Positions 7,987 through 15,789 of a DNA stretch of 64,000 bases are shown in pieces. This DNA is from Hymenobacter nitidus (GTDB taxonomy: Bacteria > Bacteroidota > Bacteroidia > Cytophagales > Hymenobacteraceae), in NCBI RefSeq assembly GCF_020447315.1, contig NZ_JAJADQ010000007.1:282856-346855 (forward strand), in the 5' to 3' direction. A program made the translations under genes and the position numbers. The stretch's first letter is position 1. The number at the start of each line of letters is the position of its first letter. The notes beneath the pieces were generated by a model. That model ran no database searches. It saw only the letters and a program-made list of their open reading frames with translations, and was not told where the DNA came from.

Positions 7987-10479
7987 TTAAAACTTGTACG
8001 CCACGCTGCCCACCACGCTACGCAGCTTCTGCGGATTCACGGTGGTGTAGCCTACCCAGTACTTCTGGTTGGTCAGGTTATCGACTTTGGCCGAAATCCG
8101 GAAGCGGGGCTGGTCGTAGAAGGCCGAGGCGTTCAGCACCGTGTACTCGGGCAGGGTAAAGGTGCCAGCCGTCGTGTTCTGCACCAGGTTTTCGCTGGCG
8201 TAGTTGCCCCCGAAGCCCGCACCCAAACCCTGCAGCAGGCCGGTGGGCTGGCGGTAGCTCAGCCACAGGTTGGCCAGGTACGGCGACGAAGCCGTGTTAG
8301 GCCGCAGGCCGTTCACAGTTTCCGTCGCCCGCACCAGCTTCGAGTCGTTGTAGCTGAAGCCGGCCACCGCGTTGAAGCCCGCAAACGGGTTGGCAATCAG
8401 GCTGAGTTCCATACCCTGGCTGCGCTGGGTGCCATCCTGGCTCTGGGCGCCAAGGAAGCCCCCGGTTACGCCGCGCAGCACGTCCTTCACCTGAATAGCG
8501 TAGTAGCTCACCGTCGCGCTGACTTTGCCGTCGGCCGCGTCCAGCTTCACGCCGCCTTCCAGCTGGTTGGCCCGCTCGGGCGTGGCTGTGCGTGGCTGGC
8601 CGTTGGTATCGAAGTACGAGCCCAGGTTGTTGAAGCTGTTCTGGTAGTTGGCAAACAGCGACACGCGGTTCAGCACCGGCTGAAATACCACCCCAAACTT
8701 GGGCGACAACGTCGTTTGGCGGTACGCCGGCGCCGGGCCGTACAGAATGCCGCCCTTGTTATCGAAGTGGTCGAGGCGCAGGGCCGCCAGCACGCTGAGT
8801 CGCTCCGTTAGATTGAGCACGTCGGAAATGAAGGCGCTGTAGGTGTTCGACTTAGTGGTGTTGAGGTAGGAGGCCGCCCCGTTTTTGGCGTAAAACTCCG
8901 TGACGCCGGGGCCGCTGAAGGCCGAGTAGTCGTAGCCGGGCACGTTCAGCGGCACGGTGTCCACGATGCCGCCGAAGAAGTTCACGTCGTTGTTGATGCG
9001 CAGAAAATCCAGGCCCAGCACCACGCGGTTGCGCAGGTTGCCCACCTGAAAGTCGCCGTTGAACAGCTGCTGCACCTCGTAGGTCGACACCGTGCTGTTG
9101 CGCGTCGACTGGTCGGCCCGAATCAGGGAGTTCATGCCGGGCGGGGGCGTCGGGTCGCCTTTCTTGGTCAGAGCCGCGTCCGAAATCAGGTAGAAGTAGG
9201 GTCCGAAGCCGTCGGAGAAGCTGTGGCCCACGGTCAGGTTGGTGGAGGACGTGAACCGGTCAGAAATCCGGTAGTTCACCTGCCCGAATACGTTGGCACT
9301 GCGCGAGCTTTGCGTCAGGCCGTTGCCGGTGTAGGAGTTCGTGTAGTCGAAGGGCAGGTCCTGCGCCTTAGAGATGCCCAGCTCGGCCACCGGCGAGTAG
9401 AAGAAAAACAGCTGCCGGCCCACGTTCTGGCTCTGGTACAGTTCGGCATCAAGGTTAATGGTCAGCCGGTCGGTGGGGCGGTACACCAGGCTGGGCGCCA
9501 CGGCCAGGTTGCGGCCGAAGCCCTTGCTCTGGAAGTTGTCTTCGTACTGATAAGCCGTGTTCAGGCGGAAAGCCAGGGTTTTGGGCCGGTCCGACGGGGC
9601 GTTGGGGTCTATCAGGTTCACGTCGGCGCTGAGGCGGTGGAAGCCGTAGCTGCCGGCCGCCACGCTCACTTCTCCCCCGAACGTATCCAGCGGCTTCTTC
9701 GTGACGCGGTTCATCAGACCGCCGTAGGAGGTCAGGGCGCTGCCAAACAGCGTGGCCGACGGACCCTTGATGACTTCCAGTTTCTCCAGGTTTACCGCGT
9801 CGATGTCGCTGGAAACCCCGCCCACGATGCCGTTGCGCAGGCGGCTCTGCAGAATAAAGCCCCGGCTATTGTAGAAGCCGCCACCGTCGCCGGCCCGGCC
9901 GGTGGCGTCCCACATGCGCTGCACGCCCGGGGCGTTGCGCACGGCATCGTCCACCGAAAACACCAGCTGCTCGGTCAGCAATTCCTTGCCGATGGAGCTG
10001 TACACCTGCGGATTTTCCAGGTTGCTCAGCGGCATCTTACCCACGTACTCCGACTCGCGCCGCACGAATTTGTTGGTGTTCTTGCCTTCTACCACCACTT
10101 CGTTCAGCTGCTCGGTGCTTTCGGTCAGCACGAAGTTCTGGGTGCTGGCCTCGCCCGGCGCCAGGCGCAGCCGGCGCTCCTCGGTACCGTAGCCCACCAG
10201 CCGCACGTGCAGCGTGTAAGTGCCGGCCGCTACTCCCGGAATTTGAAAGTTGCCGTCCGCGTCGGTGTTAGCGCCCAGGGCCGTGCCCTTAATGCCGACG
10301 CCCGCGCCCGTCACCGGCTGCCCGGCCGGATTGGTAACCCGACCCTGAATAGTGGCCGTCTGGGCCTGCGCCACCAGCGCCAAAGCTGAAAATAGCAAGG
10401 TAAAAACGGCCAGCAGCAGCTGCCGGGACAGAAAAGAGAAGGAGTGTCGCATAAGGGTACTAGTGATTGAATGCTGCAA
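7987..10479 (-). CDS. TonB-dependent siderophore receptor
   Basis: 830 residues. A signal peptide ends near AQAQT. A carboxypeptidase-D regulatory-like domain follows (about 43-130; IQGRVTNPAGQPV...YTLHVRLVGYG), typical of Bacteroidota receptors. Next come a plug domain (about 135-270; VDDAVRNAPGVQRM, LEVIKGPSATLFGS, GGLMNRVTKKP) and a 22-strand barrel ending in Phe (VAYKF). RVTKKP after GGLMN marks the siderophore-receptor subclass (FhuA/FecA-like). It should import ferric siderophore across the outer membrane using TonB-ExbBD energy; those genes are not in the window. It is followed by a PepSY gene and preceded by two Fur-like palindromes. The exact siderophore cannot be read from sequence. 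Confidence 0.95.
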   Translation of the reverse strand: MQHSITSTLMRHSFSFLSRQLLLAVFTLLFSALALVAQAQTATIQGRVTNPAGQPVTGAGVGIKGTALGANTDADGNFQIPGVAAGTYTLHVRLVGYGTEERRLRLAPGEASTQNFVLTESTEQLNEVVVEGKNTNKFVRRESEYVGKMPLSNLENPQVYSSIGKELLTEQLVFSVDDAVRNAPGVQRMWDATGRAGDGGGFYNSRGFILQSRLRNGIVGGVSSDIDAVNLEKLEVIKGPSATLFGSALTSYGGLMNRVTKKPLDTFGGEVSVAAGSYGFHRLSADVNLIDPNAPSDRPKTLAFRLNTAYQYEDNFQSKGFGRNLAVAPSLVYRPTDRLTINLDAELYQSQNVGRQLFFFYSPVAELGISKAQDLPFDYTNSYTGNGLTQSSRSANVFGQVNYRISDRFTSSTNLTVGHSFSDGFGPYFYLISDAALTKKGDPTPPPGMNSLIRADQSTRNSTVSTYEVQQLFNGDFQVGNLRNRVVLGLDFLRINNDVNFFGGIVDTVPLNVPGYDYSAFSGPGVTEFYAKNGAASYLNTTKSNTYSAFISDVLNLTERLSVLAALRLDHFDNKGGILYGPAPAYRQTTLSPKFGVVFQPVLNRVSLFANYQNSFNNLGSYFDTNGQPRTATPERANQLEGGVKLDAADGKVSATVSYYAIQVKDVLRGVTGGFLGAQSQDGTQRSQGMELSLIANPFAGFNAVAGFSYNDSKLVRATETVNGLRPNTASSPYLANLWLSYRQPTGLLQGLGAGFGGNYASENLVQNTTAGTFTLPEYTVLNASAFYDQPRFRISAKVDNLTNQKYWVGYTTVNPQKLRSVVGSVAYKF

Positions 10480-10509
10480 ACCTCCGCACGGATCCTGACT
10501 TATCCAAGA

Positions 10510-10553
10510 TTATTTAGACAAATTACAAATAATATTTAGAATCGTTTCAAATA
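10510..10553. promoter_or_regulatory. Two tandem Fur-like palindromes
   Basis: Palindrome 1 at 10510-10532 has arms TTATTT-N11-AAATAA; palindrome 2 at 10533-10553 has arms TATTT-N11-AAATA. Both begin (T)TATTTAGA. Their centres lie 22 bases apart, about two helical turns. They sit in a locally AT-rich stretch 31 bases upstream of the siderophore-receptor start, where an iron-responsive repressor is expected. Recognition as Fur sites is inference from position and pattern. Confidence 0.45.
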
Positions 10554-10628
10554 AGCTTAAATCTGAGGAGCTTACTATTTCGTAGTACCTATATATTCCA
10601 ACCCAAGCTTTCTACCCTTTTCCCTTTT

Positions 10629-11429
10629 ATGGAATTAACCGATCATAGCATGCGAGTGCGCGCCCAGGCGCCCGTATCCGTTTGGCGCTGGCTGGCTTCG
10701 CTAAGTATTCTTGGCAACATTGGTTTGAACTACTGGGCCAATACGCATCCCTTCAATGGGCAAACGATGGGAGCCGTGTCGGCGCAGTACCCCACCCTGT
10801 TTACCCCGGCCGGCTACGCCTTCAGCATCTGGGGCCTTATCTTCCTGGCCCTGACCGTGTACGCCATTTGGCAGCTGCTGCCCGCGCAGCGCCACTTGTC
10901 CCTGCCCGGCGCTATTGCCCAGCCACTTGTTGTTGCCAGCGTAGCCACGGCCGCCTGGGTGGTGCTGTTTGCCTACGAGCTGATTGAGTTGAGCGTGCTG
11001 ACGATGCTCATTATCCTGGCAGCCCTGATTCTGACCTATGGACGGGTGCGGCGCTATGTGCAGGCCAACAAGGTGCCACGCTGGGTCGGAGTGCCGTTTG
11101 CCCTGTACCTGGGCTGGATTTCGGTGGCCACGACCATCAACGTCACCATTGGCCTGCGCGAGTTGGGCTGGCAGACCGAGCTCAACGTATCGGTACTGCT
11201 CACGCTGCTGATGCTGGCCGTGGTGGTAGGACTGGCCCTGACCATCAGCAAGGTGTTTCGCGACCTGGTGTACCCGGCCGTGGTGGTGTGGGCGTTGGTG
11301 GCCATCTGGGTGGCGCAGCAGGGCCCGTATCCGGAACTGGGCTGGGCCGCGCTGGCCGGGGCCGGCGTAGTGGCGGCGGGCAGCATCTGGCTGGCTGTGC
11401 GCAAGTCGCGCCGCCGGGGCTCCAAGTAG
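10629..11429 (+). CDS. TspO-like tryptophan-rich membrane protein
   Basis: 266 residues, about seven hydrophobic segments and many Trp residues (VSVWRWLASL, YAFSIWGLIFLALTVYAIWQL, WVVLFAYELIEL). A Lys/Arg-rich tail (RKSRRRGSK) is probably cytoplasmic. The FTPAGYAFSIWGLIF segment resembles TspO/MBR and related bacterial tryptophan-rich sensory proteins, which bind porphyrins or sterol-like ligands in studied members; the ligand here is unknown. It is divergent from the siderophore receptor, separated by 149 bases that hold the Fur-like sites, so coregulation by iron is possible but unproven. Confidence 0.75.
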   Translation: MELTDHSMRVRAQAPVSVWRWLASLSILGNIGLNYWANTHPFNGQTMGAVSAQYPTLFTPAGYAFSIWGLIFLALTVYAIWQLLPAQRHLSLPGAIAQPLVVASVATAAWVVLFAYELIELSVLTMLIILAALILTYGRVRRYVQANKVPRWVGVPFALYLGWISVATTINVTIGLRELGWQTELNVSVLLTLLMLAVVVGLALTISKVFRDLVYPAVVVWALVAIWVAQQGPYPELGWAALAGAGVVAAGSIWLAVRKSRRRGSK

Positions 11430-11505
11430 GGCAGAAGCGTCGTTGCTCGGGCGAATTATTGTTTCTTTGCGCCCAAACGATTCATTCCCCTCCCAACTTT
11501 CTCTT

Positions 11506-12270
11506 ATGCGCAAGAACATCGTCGCCGGCAACTGGAAAATGAACATGACCTACCAGGACGGCCTCGCCCTGGTTTCGGAAATCACGAATATGGTAGCCGA
11601 CGAGACGCTGGCCGCCAACGTGGAAGTGGTTATTGCCCCTCCGGCGCCGTTTCTGCACTCCATTGGCAAGCTGCTGGCCGAAGGTGGGCGGATTCATCTG
11701 GGCGCGCAAAACTGCCACCAGAAGGAAAGCGGGGCTTTCACCGGCGAGGTATCGGCCAAGCAGCTGCAGTCGGTGGGTGTGGAGTACGTGATTCTGGGCC
11801 ACTCCGAGCGGCGCCAGTATTTCCACGAAGATGATGAGCTGCTGAGCCAGAAGCTGAAAGCCGTGCTGGCCGCCGGCCTGAAGCCTATCTTCTGCATCGG
11901 CGAAACGCTGGAAACGCGCGAGGCCGACGAAACCTTCGACTTCCTGGCGGCTCAGCTCAAAAACGGCCTGTTTCACCTATCCAATGAAGAGTTCGACCAG
12001 GTCGTAATTGCCTACGAGCCCATCTGGGCCATCGGCACGGGCAAAACGGCAACCAGCGCCCAGGCCCAGGAAGTACACGCCTTTATCCGGGAGCAGATTG
12101 CCCGGGCCTACGACGCCGAAGCCGCTCTGAACACGACCATTCTCTACGGCGGCTCGGCCAACGCCCAGAATGCCAAGGAGCTGTTCGGTCAGCCCGACGT
12201 GGATGGCGGCCTCATCGGCGGCGCCTCGCTCAAGTCGCGCGACTTCACCGAGATTATCAAGTCGTTTTAA
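11506..12270 (+). CDS. tpiA: Triosephosphate isomerase
   Basis: 254 residues from the ATG at 11506 (MRKNIVAGNWKMN), the usual length and start. It interconverts dihydroxyacetone phosphate and glyceraldehyde 3-phosphate in glycolysis. The substrate Lys is in NWKMN (residues 9-13), the electrophilic His in LGHSERR (about 97-103), and the catalytic Glu in AYEPIWAIGTGKTAT (about 169). The phosphate-binding loop near the C-terminus reads LYGGSAN, followed by GLIGGASL. An upstream GTG-type extension into 11443 has no TIM character. The gene ends at a clear terminator. Confidence 0.98.
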   Translation: MRKNIVAGNWKMNMTYQDGLALVSEITNMVADETLAANVEVVIAPPAPFLHSIGKLLAEGGRIHLGAQNCHQKESGAFTGEVSAKQLQSVGVEYVILGHSERRQYFHEDDELLSQKLKAVLAAGLKPIFCIGETLETREADETFDFLAAQLKNGLFHLSNEEFDQVVIAYEPIWAIGTGKTATSAQAQEVHAFIREQIARAYDAEAALNTTILYGGSANAQNAKELFGQPDVDGGLIGGASLKSRDFTEIIKSF

Positions 12271-12289
12271 GGAATAAGATCCTGTTGAC

Positions 12290-12333
12290 AAGCTCCGCTG
12301 AGGCATTGTACGTGGCTTCAGCGGAGCTTTTTC
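12290..12333 (+). terminator. Terminator of tpiA
   Basis: AAGCTCCGCTGA (12290-12301) pairs perfectly with TCAGCGGAGCTT (12318-12329), followed by T residues. Confidence 0.85.
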
Positions 12334-12355
12334 ATTTCTGATCCTAGTGAGAGCT

Positions 12356-13072
12356 ATGAAATTTATTCCTGCCATGACCATGGCCGCGCTAGGTCTGCTG
12401 GCGGGGGCTTGTGGAACCGATTCGCCTGGGAATACTGCTGCCACGCCTCCTAAAGCGGCCCGGAATTCCGGTAAGGTCGCCAACGGATTGGCCGCCACCG
12501 ATGCCTGTACCACACGACTGCGGGAGTTTCTGCGGTGGTATCTGGCTACAACGGACTATGAAAACCCGGACCCAAACCGGCTGGGATTTACCTTCAAAAT
12601 TCCGGTGAATGCCCAAACTGACTCGGCAGTGGCGGCCAGTATTGCTCCAGATCAGGTAAGCCCCACCAACTACATGCAAGTCGATTGGCCCAGCGTTGAC
12701 AACTACCTGGCGACCCTGGAAAAGTCGGGCTACTTCTCCCGGAGCTACCTGCAGGAAAAGAGGGCTTCCATCGAGCGGCGCGGCAAGGCTTTCGATGCCT
12801 CCCACCTGGAAGATGGGGAGCCGGAAGGCTTCGAAGCCGACGAAATATTCTGGATGATGGAGCTGTATGCGCCCGCCGATATTGCCCTGCTGTCGGCTTA
12901 CCGCAGCGCGCAGCTTAAGCCTGGCGCAGTGGCTTATCGGCTGCCCGCCGAGGGCGACCCTAATTTTCAGTTTTTGCTTTACACTAAAAAGGAGCAGGGG
13001 CGCTGCGTTATCGACAGCGTAGCTCACCTGCGCGACGGGCGGCCGGAAAGCATCCGGCGTCAAGTACTATAA
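12356..13072 (+). CDS. Hypothetical lipoprotein
   Basis: 238 residues from ATG 12356. The N-terminus MKFIPAMTMAALGLLAGAC is a lipoprotein signal with lipobox LAGAC, so the mature protein should be a lipid-anchored envelope protein. The rest is soluble, with LREFLRWYLAT, MQVDWPSVDNYLATLEKSGYFS and a C-terminal half ending KEQGRCVIDSVAHL. The DYFxxLxxSGYFS-type pattern is seen in Bacteroidota lipoproteins of unknown function. No family is assigned with confidence. It lies between two terminators, so it is likely transcribed alone. Confidence 0.7.
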   Translation: MKFIPAMTMAALGLLAGACGTDSPGNTAATPPKAARNSGKVANGLAATDACTTRLREFLRWYLATTDYENPDPNRLGFTFKIPVNAQTDSAVAASIAPDQVSPTNYMQVDWPSVDNYLATLEKSGYFSRSYLQEKRASIERRGKAFDASHLEDGEPEGFEADEIFWMMELYAPADIALLSAYRSAQLKPGAVAYRLPAEGDPNFQFLLYTKKEQGRCVIDSVAHLRDGRPESIRRQVL

Positions 13073-13164
13073 GATTTCGAACTTAGCGGCCGCTCCTGCG
13101 GGTTTAGCTGGCAGAGTCTTTGCCAACGGCTGACCACTACCGACTTTTCATTTTACGCTCCTTC

Positions 13165-13551
13165 ATGCTGGCTTCCCTGCTGCTCTCCGGTTTTCTGGCT
13201 CTGAACCCGTTTCGGGCTGCACCGTCCGTGCCTTTTGTGGCCCCAGTAGCGGCCCCGGCTAGCTCTATCGACGCGTGCCGGATTTACGGTTCCGTGTACC
13301 TGGAAACCGACCCGTACCGGCGCAGCTACTGCTTTGCCACCATCTATCAGGAGCCCGAGGAAGCGTTTGCTGATTTGCTGGTGTATAAGGAAGACAATAA
13401 GCTCTTCGCCGACAAAGCCGGCTTCTGGTACCTGACGCCCACCCGCGACTTCGCCGACTACGTGCTGTTCGTGACCGATAAGCGCGCCTTAGCCGACTTT
13501 TCCGTTACCTACACCAAGTCCCGCTCCTTTGCCGGCTGCCGTAAGCAGTAG
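13165..13551 (+). CDS. Small exported DUF6150-like protein
   Basis: 128 residues from ATG 13165, which opens a signal peptide (MLASLLLSGFLALNPFRA). A TTG at 13120 would add 15 residues upstream. The mature part has CRIYGSVYLETD, SYCFATIYQEPEEAFADLLVYKED, GFWYLTPTRDFADYVLFV and a final SFAGC. Paired cysteines suggest a periplasmic disulphide-stabilised fold. The pattern resembles DUF6150, of unknown function; the match is from memory. A very strong terminator follows directly. Confidence 0.7.
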   Translation: MLASLLLSGFLALNPFRAAPSVPFVAPVAAPASSIDACRIYGSVYLETDPYRRSYCFATIYQEPEEAFADLLVYKEDNKLFADKAGFWYLTPTRDFADYVLFVTDKRALADFSVTYTKSRSFAGCRKQ

Positions 13552-13566
13552 CGCTTGTTATATAGC

Positions 13567-13610
13567 AATCAAAAAGGCCCTTCCGAAGCATCGGAAGGGC
13601 CTTTTTGATT
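13567..13610. terminator. Bidirectional terminator, perfect 20-bp stem
   Basis: The arms at 13567-13586 and 13591-13610 are exact reverse complements around a 4-base loop AGCA, with A5/T5 runs within the stem. It lies between convergent genes (DUF6150-like and the OmpA-family gene) and can serve both. Confidence 0.95.
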
Positions 13611-13619
13611 GCCAGGGCC

Positions 13620-14671
13620 TTACAGCTTTACCAGTTCTACGCGGCGGTTTTTGGCCTTGCCCGCTTCCGTGCCGTTATTGGCTATGGGCTTGTCGGGGCC
13701 GAAGCCCGCGGCCCGCAGGCGGCTGTCGGCAATGGCGTGCCCGGCCAGGTTAGCCACCACGGCCTGGGCCCGGGCTTCGGAAAGCTGCCGGTTGTGGGCC
13801 GCCGCGCCGGTATCATCGGTGTGGCCTTCCACGGACAGCCGCAGCCCCGGATTCTGCTGGAGCAGCTTCACCACTTCGGCTACCGTTGCCTCCGATTCGG
13901 GTTTGATGGTGGCCTTATCGGTGTCGAAGTTGATGTAGAGCGTGGCCTTGCCCTCAGAATCTAGTTTTTTTTTAAGTCGGCGGCTCCTACTACGGCGGCC
14001 TGCTGGGGCATGGCGGCACGTTCGGTCACGTTCAGCTTATACTGATTATCGGAGGCCGTCTGCACCTGCACCCACACTTCCTTGTCCTTCTGCCGAATGA
14101 CATAGGTATCGACTGGGCCGTACACGCTCAGCCCGCCACTGTGCTTGTTGTATTCCGTCTCGCCCATTTTCTTCAGGGTCTCATCAGGAATTTTGTCTGC
14201 CGACACCTTCACGCCGCCCAGGTTCTTGATCAGATTCTCGTAGTTGCGCTGTACCATCAGCTCCGAAGCGGCCTTCTCTGAATCGGCCGGGCGGTAGGTG
14301 CGGCGCACGATTTTGCCTTCCACGGGGATGATATTCTTGCCGTCGTAGACGTAGGTGCGGTCGAAGTCGAAGCCTACACTGTCGCTGTCGTAGCGGGTTT
14401 CGTAGCCTTTCAGCGGGCTCAGGTACGGGAAGGCGCCCAGATTGGCCGCCGAAACCGGCACGCTGTTCAGATCAAAGGTGGCATCGGGAGCAGCGGCGGC
14501 GGTTGCGGCCGTAGCTGGCGCAGCCTGGGGGGCGGGGGCTGCCGTGGCGGTGGCGGTTGCTGCGGGAGCGGCCGCCGTTTGGGTAGTTTCGGCGGTTTTG
14601 GCTTTGCAGCCCAATAGGGCTACGCTGCCGAAGAAGGTCAGGCTGGCGATGGAAAGGATAGTTTGTTTCAT
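13620..14671 (-). CDS. OmpA-family lipoprotein, split by an apparent -1 frameshift at a poly-A run
   Basis: Two reading frames together make one OmpA-like protein. The first (14671 to 13961, 236 residues) has a lipoprotein signal with lipobox LLGC, a long Ala/Thr/Pro linker (about 25-62) and a beta-rich domain, then ends DLKKN-stop. The second supplies KLDSEGKATLYINFDTDKA, then the OmpA C-terminal peptidoglycan-binding domain (VEGHTDDTG, NRQLSEARAQAVVANL, AGFGPDKPIA, NRRVELVKL). The frames join if the ribosome moves back one base in TTA-AAA-AAA-AAC-TAG, or if the genome has ten A's, not nine. The full protein would be about 350 residues, anchored to the outer membrane and bound to peptidoglycan. 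Frameshift error, slippage and true mutation cannot be told apart here. Confidence 0.8.
13961..13975 (-). other. Slippery poly-A site and in-frame stop in the OmpA-family gene
   Basis: On the minus strand the sequence is TTA followed by A8 and CTAG, that is nine consecutive A's ending in the heptamer A-AAA-AAC with the 0-frame stop TAG immediately after it. A -1 slip on this heptamer gives exactly the frame encoding the OmpA domain. Confidence 0.8.
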
Positions 14672-14929
14672 GTAAGATTGTTGGAAGGAGTGTGACTAGC
14701 CTGGCTGGCAGGCGAGTTGCAAATAAACGAGTATTTATATTATATAATATTAGCAGGCTTATATCACCGGCCTCCTTTGCTCGGGCGCAAGGAACCGGAA
14801 GCAGGCCGCCCGCTGTTGCCGCAGACTGGCAATAAGCGGCTTGGTTGCGACGCACCCATTTTTTCGTGCGAACTTGCCATCTTAATTGCAGAAGCATTTT
14901 TCGCTTTTGCTGGCTCAACAACTGATAAG

Positions 14930-15760
14930 ATGGATTTTGTAGAAGTACGCGTACAAGCCCCCCGTGAACTGGCTGATATTCTGGTAGCTGAACTGGCCGA
15001 AGTGGGCTATGATACCTTCGAGGACAATGACGAAGGGTTCTGCGCCTACATCGGCGAGGGCGACTTCAACTCCGATGCCGTGGCCGAGGTAATGTCGCGC
15101 TACGAGGGCCTGGGCGAGCTGGGCTACGAGCACCGCGTGATTACGCGCCAGAACTGGAACGCCGAGTGGGAAAAGAATTTCCAGCCTCTCATCATTGCCG
15201 ACCGGGTATCGGTGCGGGCCCCGTTCCACGACAAGCCTGAGGGCCTGGAGTACGAAATCGTGATTATGCCGCGCATGTCCTTTGGCACCGGCCACCACGA
15301 AACCACGGCGCTGATGATTGAGAACCAGCTCGACATCGACCACCAGGGCAAGCGCGTGCTGGATATGGGTTGCGGCACGGGCATTCTGGCCATCATGGCC
15401 GTGCACCTGGGGGCTGCCGAGGTGCTGGCCGTGGACGTGGAGCCCTGGACGGTGGAAAATGCGGCCGACAACGCCGCCGAAAATAACTGCACGAATATTG
15501 AGTGCCGCTTGGGTGGCGTGGAAGTATTGGAGGGCGAAGCGCCGTTCGATATCATCCTGGCTAACATCAACCGGAACGTGCTGCTTGAGGACATGCACGC
15601 CTATGCAGCCTTGCTGCCGCAGGGGCGTCCTATTCTTTTCAGCGGTTTTTATCAAGAGGACTTATCCAAGATTGAAGCCGAGGCGAAGAAACACGCATTG
15701 GTCTATCAATCACACCGAACCAAGAATAACTGGGTTTCGGCGATTTTCACGAAATTGTAG
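14930..15760 (+). CDS. prmA: Ribosomal protein L11 methyltransferase
   Basis: 276 residues from ATG 14930 (MDFVEVRVQAPRELADILV). It transfers methyl groups from S-adenosylmethionine to ribosomal protein L11. The N-terminal L11-binding domain (about 1-75) is followed by a Rossmann methyltransferase domain with FGTGHHETT, SAM-binding VLDMGCGTGILAIMA and the PrmA-type active-site motif LANINRNVLL. The longer open frame upstream (to 14717) contains no PrmA sequence. The 258-base gap before it is AT-rich around 14724-14755 and probably holds promoters for both divergent genes. It is followed after 29 bases by the giant exported protein. Confidence 0.95.
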   Translation: MDFVEVRVQAPRELADILVAELAEVGYDTFEDNDEGFCAYIGEGDFNSDAVAEVMSRYEGLGELGYEHRVITRQNWNAEWEKNFQPLIIADRVSVRAPFHDKPEGLEYEIVIMPRMSFGTGHHETTALMIENQLDIDHQGKRVLDMGCGTGILAIMAVHLGAAEVLAVDVEPWTVENAADNAAENNCTNIECRLGGVEVLEGEAPFDIILANINRNVLLEDMHAYAALLPQGRPILFSGFYQEDLSKIEAEAKKHALVYQSHRTKNNWVSAIFTKL

Positions 15761-15789
15761 CCGTCTTAGTAGGCCTTGACGGAAAAAGT

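Noticed and set aside
6739..8811. 690-residue open frame on the plus strand
   Set aside because: Antisense to the PepSY and TonB receptor genes; His/Gln/Ala/Gly-rich composition typical of the reverse strand of high-GC coding DNA.
9223..10389. 388-residue plus-strand frame
   Set aside because: Antisense shadow of the TonB receptor, no domain signature.
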